The notes under the pieces were generated by a model. That model was not told the origin of the DNA. It was given only the letters and a program-made list of their open reading frames with translations, and did no database searches. Below are positions 27,488 to 38,108 of a DNA stretch of 64,000 nt, in pieces (position 1 is the stretch's first letter; the number at the start of each line of letters is the position of its first letter). The DNA is from DATBQN01 sp963755825 (GTDB taxonomy: Bacteria; Acidobacteriota; Thermoanaerobaculia; Multivoradales; UBA5704): assembly GCA_963755825.1 (NCBI GenBank), contig CAVWLA010000003.1, positions 1,736,001-1,800,000 on the forward strand, given 5' to 3'. The position numbers and the translations under genes are program-made.

Positions 27488-28921
27488 TTAAGGGTTTTCG
27501 ACGAAGACGCGGCGGCGGCGGACCGTCTGGTTGCCCCAGCCGTCGCGCACCTGGATATCGATGAAGCTCCAGCCTTCCTTGGTGAACTGCACGGTCTTCT
27601 GAAAGGTTCCGTCCGCGTTGACCTTCACCGCTTCTCCGTTGACCTCGATCCGAACGCCCGGATCGCTCTTGCCGCGGACAATATAGATACTACCGTAGGA
27701 TTTGACGTCTTCGAGGTCAAGCGGCGGCGGATTGGCGTTCTTGTCGCCGGCGCCGGCGTGCCGCGAGGCGACGTGGAACCGCCGCGGCAGGCTCCATGGC
27801 CCCGGCGAGCCCTCCTTGCCCATCACCGCCACCCGCCACTGGAAGGTCCCCTCGCCGCGGATGCCGAGCGTCGCCCGTGTCTTGGTGCGGTTCGAGACGT
27901 CGACGATGTTGTCGACGAAGAGCCGGTTGCGCGACACCTCGAGGGCGTAGCGGGCGACCCCCGGCACCGGCTTCCAGGCGAGCACCAGCCGCTGCACGCG
28001 GCTGGCGTCGACCTCCAGGTTGTCGGCGGGCTCGAGCGGCAGCGGCCGGTCGGGCACCGCCTGCGGCGCCGAGAGCAGGTCGCCGGTCTGCACCACCTGC
28101 TGGAACTTCTCGACCGTCCGCTTCATGCCGCCCTTCGACTCGACATCCATGCCGCCGCGCAGAGCGCCGAAGCGGCCGCGGTTGGTGCTCTTGTCGAAGA
28201 CGACGAAGCCCTCGGAGTCGTGCTGCACGCGCGCCTCGGCGCCGGGCGTCTTGACGTTCTTCGGGTGGGTGGTGGTCGAGAGGTCGACCCAGCCGTAGTC
28301 CATCTCGATCGACTGGCCGCCCCCTTCGCTGCCGGAGGCGGCGGCGGAGACGATGAACTGGGTGTTGGGGCGGACGGTGTAGAGGGAGCGGTCGGCGAAC
28401 ATGATCTCCGCCGAGCCGTTGGCGGAGGTCCGCACGTAGTCGCCGGGGTGGAGGGCGACGCGGCTCTTCGCCTCCTCCCAGTCGCCGCCCTCCCGCCGGC
28501 GGTACTCGACGCCACCCTGGATGGTGATGAAGCTGACCTCGGCGTCCGCCGCCGGCTCGTCGCGGGCGCCGAGGAGGGAGAGGAGGACGTTCTTGCTGCG
28601 CTGGGCGCTGGCGAGGGCCCGGCGGTAGTCGGCGCGGCGATATTCGATGCGCGCCTCGCCGAGGCTCTGGAGGGCGGCGTCGTAGTCGCTCTTCGAGCTC
28701 CCCGCGGCCTGGCCCCCCGGCACCTGGGCGATCAGCCGGACGGTGTCGGCGATCGCCGACGCCGCGTCGTGCTCGAGGGTGCGCTGCTCCCAGAACCGGT
28801 AGCCGAGATAGCCGCCGCCGACGACGGCGAGGGCGAAGAGGAGGAGCCCCCAGCCGCGCAGGGTGTCGACGGAGATGCTGTACCAGTCCTTACGCGGGCT
28901 TTTTGCCTTCGCGGAGGGCAA
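27488..28921 (-). CDS. membrane-anchored FecR-domain protein
   Basis: The 477-residue protein has a Lys/Ser-rich cytoplasmic start, one transmembrane helix (about 22-42), a helical segment with SQRSKNVLL, a FecR-type domain (about 125-250: VSFITIQGGVEYRR, LHPGDYVRTSANGSAEIMFADRS), then a fibronectin/Ig-like region (WKPVPGVARYALEVSRN) and a final beta domain. The TTG at 28921 is chosen because AAGGGGAG lies 6-8 bases upstream and the frame before it is unlike protein. FecR domains sense cell-surface signals or bind ligands; here the position ahead of mreB suggests an envelope-linked structural or regulatory role. No FecI-type sigma factor is adjacent. Confidence 0.8.
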   Translation of the reverse strand: MPSAKAKSPRKDWYSISVDTLRGWGLLLFALAVVGGGYLGYRFWEQRTLEHDAASAIADTVRLIAQVPGGQAAGSSKSDYDAALQSLGEARIEYRRADYRRALASAQRSKNVLLSLLGARDEPAADAEVSFITIQGGVEYRRREGGDWEEAKSRVALHPGDYVRTSANGSAEIMFADRSLYTVRPNTQFIVSAAASGSEGGGQSIEMDYGWVDLSTTTHPKNVKTPGAEARVQHDSEGFVVFDKSTNRGRFGALRGGMDVESKGGMKRTVEKFQQVVQTGDLLSAPQAVPDRPLPLEPADNLEVDASRVQRLVLAWKPVPGVARYALEVSRNRLFVDNIVDVSNRTKTRATLGIRGEGTFQWRVAVMGKEGSPGPWSLPRRFHVASRHAGAGDKNANPPPLDLEDVKSYGSIYIVRGKSDPGVRIEVNGEAVKVNADGTFQKTVQFTKEGWSFIDIQVRDGWGNQTVRRRRVFVENP

Positions 28922-29074
28922 ACTCGAGCTCCCCTTGGCCTGCGGCGATGTGAGCGATGCGCGGCGGCGAATATTAGCACGCAAGTGTCGATGGCGGCTG
29001 CGATTTCTCGCCTCGGCACGGGGCGACGGAGGGGCCGGGGAGGCCGCCGGAGCGCAGCGGACGCCGCCCGCGGC

Positions 29075-29104
29075 TTGACGGAGCGGTGCGGTTTCCGGCA
29101 AACT
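29075..29104 (+). promoter_or_regulatory. probable promoter of rpsU
   Basis: TTGACG at 29075-29080 and CAAACT at 29099-29104 are spaced by 18 bases, about 85 bases before the rpsU start. The -10 match is imperfect. Confidence 0.4.
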
Positions 29105-29190
29105 CGCCGGCCGGGAGCGGCTCGCCCAAGGGCGGAGCTGCCTTCCCGCGTCCGCAAGGACAATCCGAGAAGAGAAAAGAGGTGAGCCTG

Positions 29191-29397
29191 ATGCCGGTAG
29201 TGCATGTGCGCGAGGAAGAGAGCTTCGAGAACGCCCTGCGCCGTTTCAAGCGCAAGGTGGAGAAGTCGGGGATCCTGACCGAGCTGCGCAAGCGACAGCA
29301 TTTCGAGAAGCCTTCCGTCAAGCGCAAGCGCAAGGCCGTGCAGGCGCGCAAGAAGATGCTGCGCAAGCTGGTCGAAGAGCGGCGCCAGGGCCTCTAG
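29191..29397 (+). CDS. rpsU: ribosomal protein bS21
   Basis: The 68-residue basic protein has the typical bS21 start (MPVVHVREEESFENALRRFKRKVEKSGIL, shown in parts: VREEESFE, FKRKVEKSG) and Lys/Arg-rich tail. It is a component of the 30S subunit used in initiation. The ribosome-binding site is AAGAGGTGAG before the ATG. It heads the rpsU-mutS2-dnaG-rpoD run and is followed by a strong intrinsic terminator. Confidence 0.95.
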   Translation: MPVVHVREEESFENALRRFKRKVEKSGILTELRKRQHFEKPSVKRKRKAVQARKKMLRKLVEERRQGL

Positions 29398-29440
29398 ACG
29401 AGCGGCCGAAAGGCCCCTCGGACCAGAGCCTGCAGTCCCC

Positions 29441-29474
29441 AGGAGCGAGGCCGCAGCCTCGCTCCTTTTTCTTT
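29441..29474 (+). terminator. intrinsic terminator after rpsU
   Basis: A perfect 11-bp stem (29441-29451 with 29456-29466) with a CGCA loop is followed by TTTT, C and TTT, 43 bases past the rpsU stop. Confidence 0.85.
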
Positions 29475-29506
29475 GTCCGAGGCCGCAGCCTCGCTCCTTT
29501 TTCTTT
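29446..29506 (+). repeat. tandem duplication of the terminator
   Basis: A 29-base unit (29446-29474) is repeated exactly at 29478-29506 with 3 bases between. The second unit keeps a 6-bp stem and its own T-tract and ends 5 bases before the mutS2 start codon. Confidence 0.85.
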
Positions 29507-29511
29507 CTCCG

Positions 29512-32031
29512 ATGGAACACGAACTCCTCCTCGACACCCCCCCGCCGCCGGCCTCCGCCGTCGTCTCCGCCGCCTCCGCGGCCGCGCTCGAGCTGCCGAG
29601 CTTCCTCGCCGTCCTCGCGCGCCTGGCGGCGACGGACCTCGGGCGCGACCGCGCCCTGGCACTGGTCCCCGCGGCGGACGACGAGGAGCTCCGCCGGCGG
29701 CGGCGGCGGTTCGAGGAGGCGAGCCGCGTCACCGGAGGCTCCGGCGGGCCGGGGCTCGTCCCCGACTTCGAGGTGCCGATCGGCTCCCTCCTCTCCGGCA
29801 TCGCGACCGGCCGGCCGCCGGTCGAGGGGAGCGACCTCGTCCACCTCGCCGACCTCATCAAGGCGAGCCGCGCCGCCGCCCTCCGCATCGCCGCCGTCGA
29901 CCCGGCCGCCCGCGAGCTCGCCGGCCTCGCCGCCGCCCTCCCCGACCTGGGCGACCTGCAGCGGCGGATCGACCGCACCCTCGACCGCCGCGGCGAGGTG
30001 CGCGAGGACGCCAGCCCCCTCCTCGCCAGCCTCCGCGGCCAGATCCGCCGCGTCCGCGATCAGCTCTACCGCGAGCTCGGCGACTTCGTCTCCGGCCACA
30101 AGGACGAGCTCTCCGAGGAGACCATCCCGATGCGCGGCGGCCGGCTCGTCCTGGTGCTCCAGGCCGGCGCCCGCGGCCGGAGCAGCGGCCTCGTCCACGG
30201 CCGCTCGGCGACCGGCAAGAGCTTCTACTTCGAGCCGCTGGGCGTCGTCGAGTCGAACAACAACCTGCAGCAGTCGGTCGAGGACGAGGAGGCCGAGCGG
30301 CGGCGCATCCTCGCCGAGCTGATCGACCTCGCCCACCGCGCGCTCGCCGACCTCGAGGTCCACGCCGCCTTCCTCGGCGAGCTCGACCTGCTGCAGACGG
30401 CGGCCCGCTTCGCCGAGCTCTCCGGCGGCCGCCTCGCCGAGACCTCGCCGCGCGGCGAGCTGCGGCTCCGCGCGGCGCGCCACCCGCTCCTCGACGGGCG
30501 GCTGGCGGAGCTCCGCGAGGCGGCGCTCGGCCACGCCGGGCACGCCGGCGACATCGTGCCGCTCGACCTCGACTTCACGCCCGACCGCCGCATCCTGGTG
30601 GTCACCGGCCCCAACGCCGGCGGCAAGACGGTGGCGTTGAAGACGGCCGGCCTCCTGGCGCTCATCGCCCAGTGCGGCCTGCCGATCCCCGCCGCCGCCG
30701 GCAGCCGCGTGCCCTGCCTCTCCCGGCTGGTGGCGACAGTCGGCGACGAGCAGGATCTCCTCGCCGACCGCTCGACCTTCAGCGGCCGGCTGCTCCGCCT
30801 GAAGGAGGCCTGGGAGGCGGCGGGACCGGACAGCCTGGTGCTCCTCGATGAGCTGGGCTCGGGGACCGATCCGGAGGAGGGCGCGGCGCTCGCCGTGGCG
30901 CTTCTGGAGGGGCTCCTCGAGCGCGGCGCCCTGGGCGTCATCACCACCCACCTCTCCCAGCTCGCCGCCGCCGCCATCGAGCTCTCGGGAGCGACCTGCG
31001 CGGCGATGGAGTTCGTCCCCGAGACCGGCCGCCCCACCTTCCGCCTGGTGCCCGGACCGCCCGGCGGCAGCGAGGCGCTCGCCCTCGGCCGCCGGCTCGG
31101 CCTCCCCGCCGAATGGCTCGACCGCGCCGAGGCGCGGCTGGGGACCGAGCACCGCGACCTCCGCCGGCTCCTCGCCGAGGTCGACCGCGTGCGCACCGAG
31201 CTCGGCGAGGCCCGCGACCGCCTGGAGGTCGAGGCGGCCGACGCCGAGAAGCTCCGCCGCCGGCTCGCCGACGAGCGCGCGGCGCTCGAGGAGGAGCGCA
31301 AGGCCGTCGGCCGCCGCTTGAAGGGCGAGGTCGACGCCTTCCGCCGCGAGGTGCGCGATCAGCTGCGGGCCGAGGTCGAGCGCCTGCGCGAGGAGGTCGC
31401 CGGCGGCCGCCGCCGCGGCCTCGAGGCGGCGGCGGTCGACCGCCTCTTCGCCACCGCCCCCGAGCTCCCCGACGAGGCGCCGGCGGCCACCGGCGGCAGG
31501 CTCGCCGTGGGGTCGCCGGCACGCCACGCCCTCCTCGGCTGGCAGGGCATCGTCGAGAAGCTCGAGCCCGGCCGCGCCGAGGTCTCGGTCAAGGGCAAGC
31601 GCCTGCGCTGCCGCCCCGAGGAGCTGGTCCCGATCGCCGCCGACGCCGGCACTCCTCCCGCGGGCGAGAACCGCGCCGAGCGCCGCGCCGAGGCGTCGAC
31701 GCGGCGGAGCCGCGGACCCCTCGCCGAGGAGGTCGCCGCCCGCGATCCGCGCGGCGCGGCGGGCGAGGGCTTCGGCGCCGAGGCCAAGGTCGAGATCAAC
31801 CTCATCGGCCGCCGCGTCGAGCCGGCGCTCGAGGAGCTCGACGCCTATCTCGACCAGGCCCTCCTCTCCTCGCGCCGCGAGGTGCGGGTGATCCACGGCC
31901 ACGGCACCGGCCGCCTGCGCGACGCCGTCCGCGAGCACCTCCGCGGCCACTCCGGCGTCGCCGGCATCCGCGCCGGCGAAGCGAACGAAGGCGGCAACGG
32001 GGCGACCGTCGTCACCCTGCGCGGGGCTTGA
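29512..32031 (+). CDS. mutS2: MutS2 ATPase/Smr endonuclease
   Basis: The 839-residue protein is MutS2, with MutS core and clamp regions, the ATPase domain (Walker A GPNAGGKTV about 366; Walker B VLLDELGSGTDPEEGAAL; switch TTHLSQLA), a long coiled coil (about 550-650) and a C-terminal Smr nuclease domain (about 760-839) with HGHGTGRLRDAV. It lacks the MutS mismatch-reading domain and is linked to suppression of recombination and, in some bacteria, to splitting of collided ribosomes. The start ATG at 29512 has no Shine-Dalgarno sequence because the terminator repeat ends 5 bases before it. The position between rpsU and dnaG is uncommon. Confidence 0.93.
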   Translation: MEHELLLDTPPPPASAVVSAASAAALELPSFLAVLARLAATDLGRDRALALVPAADDEELRRRRRRFEEASRVTGGSGGPGLVPDFEVPIGSLLSGIATGRPPVEGSDLVHLADLIKASRAAALRIAAVDPAARELAGLAAALPDLGDLQRRIDRTLDRRGEVREDASPLLASLRGQIRRVRDQLYRELGDFVSGHKDELSEETIPMRGGRLVLVLQAGARGRSSGLVHGRSATGKSFYFEPLGVVESNNNLQQSVEDEEAERRRILAELIDLAHRALADLEVHAAFLGELDLLQTAARFAELSGGRLAETSPRGELRLRAARHPLLDGRLAELREAALGHAGHAGDIVPLDLDFTPDRRILVVTGPNAGGKTVALKTAGLLALIAQCGLPIPAAAGSRVPCLSRLVATVGDEQDLLADRSTFSGRLLRLKEAWEAAGPDSLVLLDELGSGTDPEEGAALAVALLEGLLERGALGVITTHLSQLAAAAIELSGATCAAMEFVPETGRPTFRLVPGPPGGSEALALGRRLGLPAEWLDRAEARLGTEHRDLRRLLAEVDRVRTELGEARDRLEVEAADAEKLRRRLADERAALEEERKAVGRRLKGEVDAFRREVRDQLRAEVERLREEVAGGRRRGLEAAAVDRLFATAPELPDEAPAATGGRLAVGSPARHALLGWQGIVEKLEPGRAEVSVKGKRLRCRPEELVPIAADAGTPPAGENRAERRAEASTRRSRGPLAEEVAARDPRGAAGEGFGAEAKVEINLIGRRVEPALEELDAYLDQALLSSRREVRVIHGHGTGRLRDAVREHLRGHSGVAGIRAGEANEGGNGATVVTLRGA

Positions 32032-32137
32032 TGGTGTCTGAGCGAGAGCGCGTAGACCGCGGGAGACGTGAATCGGGCGCAACCTCGGCCGCGCACCGTA
32101 TGAAGGGGAGGAGCGCCGCGGAGCCGGCTGGAGACCG

Positions 32138-33982
32138 ATGGCCCTAGGCAACACCAACTTGACGCCGCAGCTGGTGCAGGCGGTGCGCGACGCGGCGGAC
32201 ATCCTCGCCATCGCCGGCGAGCACACCCGCCTGCGCAAGGCCGGCCGCCGCTACCAGGGCCTCTGCCCGCTGCACAAGGAGAAGAGCCCGTCGTTCAGCG
32301 TCGATCCCGTCCAGGGCCTCTTCTACTGCTTCGGCTGCGGCCAGGGGGGCGACGCCATCAAGCTCCACATGCTGACCACCGGCGACGACTTCCCGGCCGC
32401 CATCGAGTCGCTCGCCGGCCGCTTCGGCATCCCGCTGCCGCGGCGCGACCGCGGCACCGCCCCGCGTGGGCGCGAGGAGCGCGACATCGGCGGCGCCCTC
32501 GCCGTCGCGGCGCGCTACTTCACCGAGCAGCTCACGCGCTCCGCCTTCGCCCGCGACTACCTCGCCAAGCGCGCCATCCCGCCCGAGCTCGTCGAGCGGT
32601 TCGGCCTCGGCTATGCGCCCGACTCCTGGGACGGCCTGCGCAAGGCGCTGACCGGCAAGGTGCCGCTCGCCGACCTCGAGGCCGCCGGCCTCACCGGCCG
32701 CTCCGAGCGCACCGGCGACCCCTTCGACCGCTTCCGCCACCGGCTGATGTTCCCCATCCACAACCAGGCCGGGCGCCTGGTCGGCTTCGGCGGCCGCACC
32801 CTGGGCGACGACCGCGCCAAGTACGTCAACACCGCCGAGACCGACCAGTTCCACAAGGGGAACCTGCTCTACGGCCTCCACCTCGCCAAGCGCGACATCC
32901 GCGAGACCGGCCGGGCGGTGCTCGTCGAGGGCTACTTCGACGTCATCGGCGCCGTCGCCGCCGGCGTCGACGGGGCGGTCGCCAGCATGGGGACGGCGCT
33001 CACCCCGGAGCAGGCGCGGCTGCTCTCCCGCTATGCCGAGACGGTGGTCGTCGGCTACGACGGCGACGGCGCCGGCGAGGGCGCCTTCCGCCGCGCCCTG
33101 CCGCTCCTCCTCGCCGAGAAGCTCGCCGTGCGGCGCGCCCGCTTCGGCGACGGGCACGACCCCGACTCGCTCCGCCTCGCCCAAGGGCCGGAGGCGGTCG
33201 CCGCCGCCGTCGCCGAGGCGCCGGACGGCATCCTCCTCGAGATGGAGCGCCTGATCCCCAAGGACGCCGGCCGCGACCCCCACCAGACCGCCATCGCCGG
33301 GGCGGCCGTCCGCCAGCTCGTCGGGGTGGTGACCGATCCGGTCGCCCGCCACAATTACCTGCGGCGGGCGGCGGAGCGGCTGGGGATCGCCGAGAAGGTC
33401 TTCTTCGCGCAGCTCGAGCATCGGCCGGCGGGCCGCCCGGCGCCGGCCGCCCCCCGCCAGGAGGGGCTGCCGCGCGAGGCGGGCGTCGTCCGCAGCCACG
33501 AGGACCGGGTGCTGGCGCGGCTCTTCTCGGGCGGCGACGTGCCGGCGCGCGGGGACCTGCCGGTGGCCGAGGTCTTCCTCGACCCGCAATGCAGGAATAT
33601 TTACCAGGTCTACTGCACTCTATATGGGGACGCGGGGAGCGGCGGATCGCCGCCCGACGCGCGCGCGGTGCTCTCTCAGCTCGGCTCAAACGGGGATTCG
33701 ATTGACCGGATGGCCCAGATTCTGGTAGAAGCGCCTGCTGATTCCAGGGAGCCGGAGTCGCCCGATACAGCTCAAAAAGAGCCGGGTTTGACCGCGCTCC
33801 TGGCCGAGCTCACCCACCGCTTCGAGCAACAGCGGCTGAGAGAGCTGGTGAGCGAGATCAGCGAAGCGCAGCGCCAGGGCGGGGACGGTGCGCTCCTCGC
33901 ACGCCTCTACGACGAAAAGAGACGCTTGAGCCTGAGCCTCAAAGCGACGGCGAAGACGGGCTCCGGCAAGGGAGCCGCTTGA
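32138..33982 (+). CDS. dnaG: DNA primase
   Basis: The 614-residue protein is DnaG. It has a CHC2 zinc finger (CPLHKEKSPSF and FYCFGCG, about 41-68), the RNA-polymerase core with a TOPRIM domain (LVEGYFDVIGA about 265, YDGDGAGEGAFRRA about 305) and a C-terminal helicase-binding region that is diverged. It primes the lagging strand. The ATG at 32138 follows a GGAG-containing sequence 106 bases after mutS2. The section from about 33590 to the end is less GC-rich than the rest. Confidence 0.96.
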   Translation: MALGNTNLTPQLVQAVRDAADILAIAGEHTRLRKAGRRYQGLCPLHKEKSPSFSVDPVQGLFYCFGCGQGGDAIKLHMLTTGDDFPAAIESLAGRFGIPLPRRDRGTAPRGREERDIGGALAVAARYFTEQLTRSAFARDYLAKRAIPPELVERFGLGYAPDSWDGLRKALTGKVPLADLEAAGLTGRSERTGDPFDRFRHRLMFPIHNQAGRLVGFGGRTLGDDRAKYVNTAETDQFHKGNLLYGLHLAKRDIRETGRAVLVEGYFDVIGAVAAGVDGAVASMGTALTPEQARLLSRYAETVVVGYDGDGAGEGAFRRALPLLLAEKLAVRRARFGDGHDPDSLRLAQGPEAVAAAVAEAPDGILLEMERLIPKDAGRDPHQTAIAGAAVRQLVGVVTDPVARHNYLRRAAERLGIAEKVFFAQLEHRPAGRPAPAAPRQEGLPREAGVVRSHEDRVLARLFSGGDVPARGDLPVAEVFLDPQCRNIYQVYCTLYGDAGSGGSPPDARAVLSQLGSNGDSIDRMAQILVEAPADSREPESPDTAQKEPGLTALLAELTHRFEQQRLRELVSEISEAQRQGGDGALLARLYDEKRRLSLSLKATAKTGSGKGAA

Positions 33983-34044
33983 CGCGCGGCTGATCGCCTC
34001 TCGTCGGCTTCCGCTCGGAGGCGAGCAAACACTAGGAGGTCCCA

Positions 34045-35754
<1,710 letters not shown>

Positions 35755-35784
35755 GCGGTCCTCCGCCCGAGCCTCCCCCGACCC

Positions 35785-35816
35785 CGAGCGGCGGCCCCCC
35801 GGGCCGCCGCTCGTTT
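35785..35816 (+). terminator. terminator after rpoD
   Basis: A perfect 13-bp GC-rich stem (35785-35797 with 35801-35813) with a CCC loop is followed by TTT, 31 bases past the rpoD stop. Confidence 0.75.
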
Positions 35817-35834
35817 CAGTCCCGGCCCATCCAA

Positions 35835-35864
35835 TTGACAACGCCCGCGCCGGGTGCCTAAGAT
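35835..35864 (+). promoter_or_regulatory. promoter of tRNA-Asn
   Basis: TTGACA at 35835-35840 and TAAGAT at 35859-35864 are spaced by 18 bases, about 40 bases ahead of the tRNA. This gap (35755-36150) otherwise holds only the rpoD terminator and the tRNA. Confidence 0.7.
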
Positions 35865-35902
35865 CCGCCTTCCGGGCGCACTTGTCGGAGCGCCTCCTAG
35901 AT

Positions 35903-35977
35903 TCCTCGGTAGCTCAATGGTAGAGCGTTCGGCTGTTAACCGAAATGTTGGGGGTTCGAGTCCCTCCCGAGGAGCCA
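35903..35977 (+). tRNA. tRNA-Asn (GTT)
   Basis: The acceptor stem is TCCTCGG with CCGAGGA, the D arm GCTC-AATGGTA-GAGC, the anticodon loop CTGTTAA (GTT) in a TTCGG/CCGAA stem, and the T arm has the GGTTCGAGTCC pattern. The CCA end is encoded. Confidence 0.96.
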
Positions 35978-36150
35978 GCTCCCCGCATTCTCCGCCTCAC
36001 GCTCCCCTCACGTAGGCCCCAGGCAGCCGCCTCGCCGGCTTCTCTCGGCGATCTCGGGGCGAAGGAAAATCATCCCGCGGCCAACGATCTCACCCCGCCG
36101 GTCGCCTGGCTCGCATTCCGCTAAAATCCTCCGTCCAGGAGGTCCCTCTC

Positions 36151-38040
36151 ATGAACGCATCCGCAGAGCCGTCGCGCCGGCTGCTCCCTCACCGTGCGGT
36201 CTCCGTCTCTCGTGCCCTCGTCGCACTGGCTCTCGGGCTCTCGCTCACCGGAGTCGGCCAGGCCGCCTGGGCCGCTCCCGCGGCGGGAACCGCTGCCGAA
36301 TCCGCCGGCGACCTCGCCGCGGCCCGCCAGCTCTTCGAGCGCAATCTGCAGGCGATCCGCGACAAGGACAAGGCGGCCTACCTCGCCTGCTATCTCGAGT
36401 CGCCGGGATTGGCGCGCACCGGCTCGACCGGCTTCGAGCTCGGCTACGAAGGGCTCGCGAAGTCCGCCGGGGAGGGGTGGCCGGACCACTTCGGCGCCGA
36501 GGACCTACGCCTGACGCCGATCGCGCCGGGCGTCGTCTACGGCACCTATCGCTACCGCGTCCGCTACGGCGCGAGCGAGGAGGAGGGGCTCTCCGAGCGC
36601 GTCTTCCTGCACACCCCAGCGGGTTGGCGGATCGCCGTCTCCACCGCCTTCCGCAACCAGCCCGGCGTGCCGCCGGCGCCCCGCGCCCTGGTCGGCGCGA
36701 CGCTCGTCGACGGCACCGGCAGGCCGCCGATCCGCGACTCGGCCGTGCTGCTCCGCGACGGCCGCATCGAGTGCGCCGGCGCCCGCGCCGACTGCCCGGT
36801 GCCGGCGGGCGTCGAGGTGACCGACCTCGCGGGCCGCTTCATCACCCCCGGTCTGGTCGACGCCCACGTCCACTTCTCGCAGACCGGCTGGGCCGACGGC
36901 CGGCCCGACGCCCTCGACCTGCGCGCCCGCTACCCCTACGAGAAGACCGAGGACGACCTGCGCCACCATCCCGAGCGCTTCGGGCACACCGATCTCTGCA
37001 GCGGGGTGACCGCGGTCTTCGACGTCGGCGGCTACCCCTGGACGCTCGAGCTGCCGCGCCGCTTCGAGCCGGACACCACGCTCCCGCACGTGGCGGCGGC
37101 CGGGCCGCTGCTGTCGACGGTCGACCACTGGCTGAACCTCCCCGCCGAGCGGCAGTTCATCTTCCTCAAGGACGAAGCCGCCGCCCGCGACGGCGTCGAC
37201 TACCTCGCGGCGAGCGGCGCGCAGGCGATCAAGGTCTGGTTCATCGGCAGCCGGGAGAAGGTCCCCGCGCTCGCCCCCCTCGTCGCCGCCGGCGGCGCGG
37301 AGGCGAAGCGGCTCGGCCTCCCCTTGATCGCCCACGCGACCACCCTCGCCACCGCCAAGGCGGCGCTCCGGGCGGGAGCCAAGGTCCTCGTCCATAGCGT
37401 CTGGGACATGCCTATCGACGGCGAGTTCCTCGAGCTCGTGAAGGCGAACGGCGCGAGCTACGTGCCGACCCTGACCGTGCCCGCCGGCTACGTGCGGATG
37501 TTCGACGCGGCCGCCGCCGGCAAGGCGCCGGCGATCGACGATCCCAACGGCTGCGTCGATCCGCTGACGCGGGCGAAGCTCGCGGCGACCGCCGAGGCCC
37601 GCACCGACAAGGTCGCCGCCGCGAAGATCGCCAAGCGGCCCCCGGCATCCCCCGAGCCGGACCACACCGGCGACGCGAACCTGAAGCGCGTGCGCGACGC
37701 CGGCATCACCATCGCCATGGGCACCGACGCCGGCAACCCGCTCACCCTCCACGGCCCCGGCGTCTACGCCGAGATGGAGGCGATGCAGGCGGCGGGGATG
37801 ACGCCGCTCGAGGTGATCGTCGCCTCGACCCGGAACGGCGCCCATGTGATGGGCCGCGAGAAGGATTTCGGCACCGTCGAGAAGGGGAAGCTGGCCGACC
37901 TCCTGATCGTCGGCGCCGACCCCACCGCCGACGTCGCCAACCTGCGCCAGGTGAAGGCCGTCGTGCGCGGTGGCGTGCTGCGCTCGATCGACGAGCTCCG
38001 CGCGCTGGCGACGGTCGAGGAGAAGCCGACCGCGCAGTAG
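36151..38040 (+). CDS. exported amidohydrolase with N-terminal NTF2-like domain
   Basis: The 629-residue protein has a signal peptide (about 1-42), an NTF2/DUF4440-like domain (about 50-170: ARQLFERNLQAIRDKDKAAYLACY, VYGTYRYRVRYG, GWRIAVSTAFRN), and an amidohydrolase domain of the imidazolonepropionase-like group. Metal and active-site motifs are DAHVHF (about 237-242), IKVWF, LIAHATT, VHSVWD and GTDAGNP. It is likely periplasmic and hydrolyses a cyclic amide, peptide-like or similar bond; the substrate is unknown. AGGAGGT precedes the ATG. The fusion with an NTF2-like domain is less common than stand-alone amidohydrolases. Confidence 0.88.
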   Translation: MNASAEPSRRLLPHRAVSVSRALVALALGLSLTGVGQAAWAAPAAGTAAESAGDLAAARQLFERNLQAIRDKDKAAYLACYLESPGLARTGSTGFELGYEGLAKSAGEGWPDHFGAEDLRLTPIAPGVVYGTYRYRVRYGASEEEGLSERVFLHTPAGWRIAVSTAFRNQPGVPPAPRALVGATLVDGTGRPPIRDSAVLLRDGRIECAGARADCPVPAGVEVTDLAGRFITPGLVDAHVHFSQTGWADGRPDALDLRARYPYEKTEDDLRHHPERFGHTDLCSGVTAVFDVGGYPWTLELPRRFEPDTTLPHVAAAGPLLSTVDHWLNLPAERQFIFLKDEAAARDGVDYLAASGAQAIKVWFIGSREKVPALAPLVAAGGAEAKRLGLPLIAHATTLATAKAALRAGAKVLVHSVWDMPIDGEFLELVKANGASYVPTLTVPAGYVRMFDAAAAGKAPAIDDPNGCVDPLTRAKLAATAEARTDKVAAAKIAKRPPASPEPDHTGDANLKRVRDAGITIAMGTDAGNPLTLHGPGVYAEMEAMQAAGMTPLEVIVASTRNGAHVMGREKDFGTVEKGKLADLLIVGADPTADVANLRQVKAVVRGGVLRSIDELRALATVEEKPTAQ

Positions 38041-38108
38041 CTGTAGCGGCGAGCCGCTCGCCCGAGCCCGCGCGGAATCCTCTCCGGCCGGCGGCGGTTT
38101 GTACTTCC

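Noticed and set aside
28732..32238. Long minus-strand reading frame opposite mutS2
   Set aside because: It is antisense to a well-conserved MutS2 and lacks any domain.
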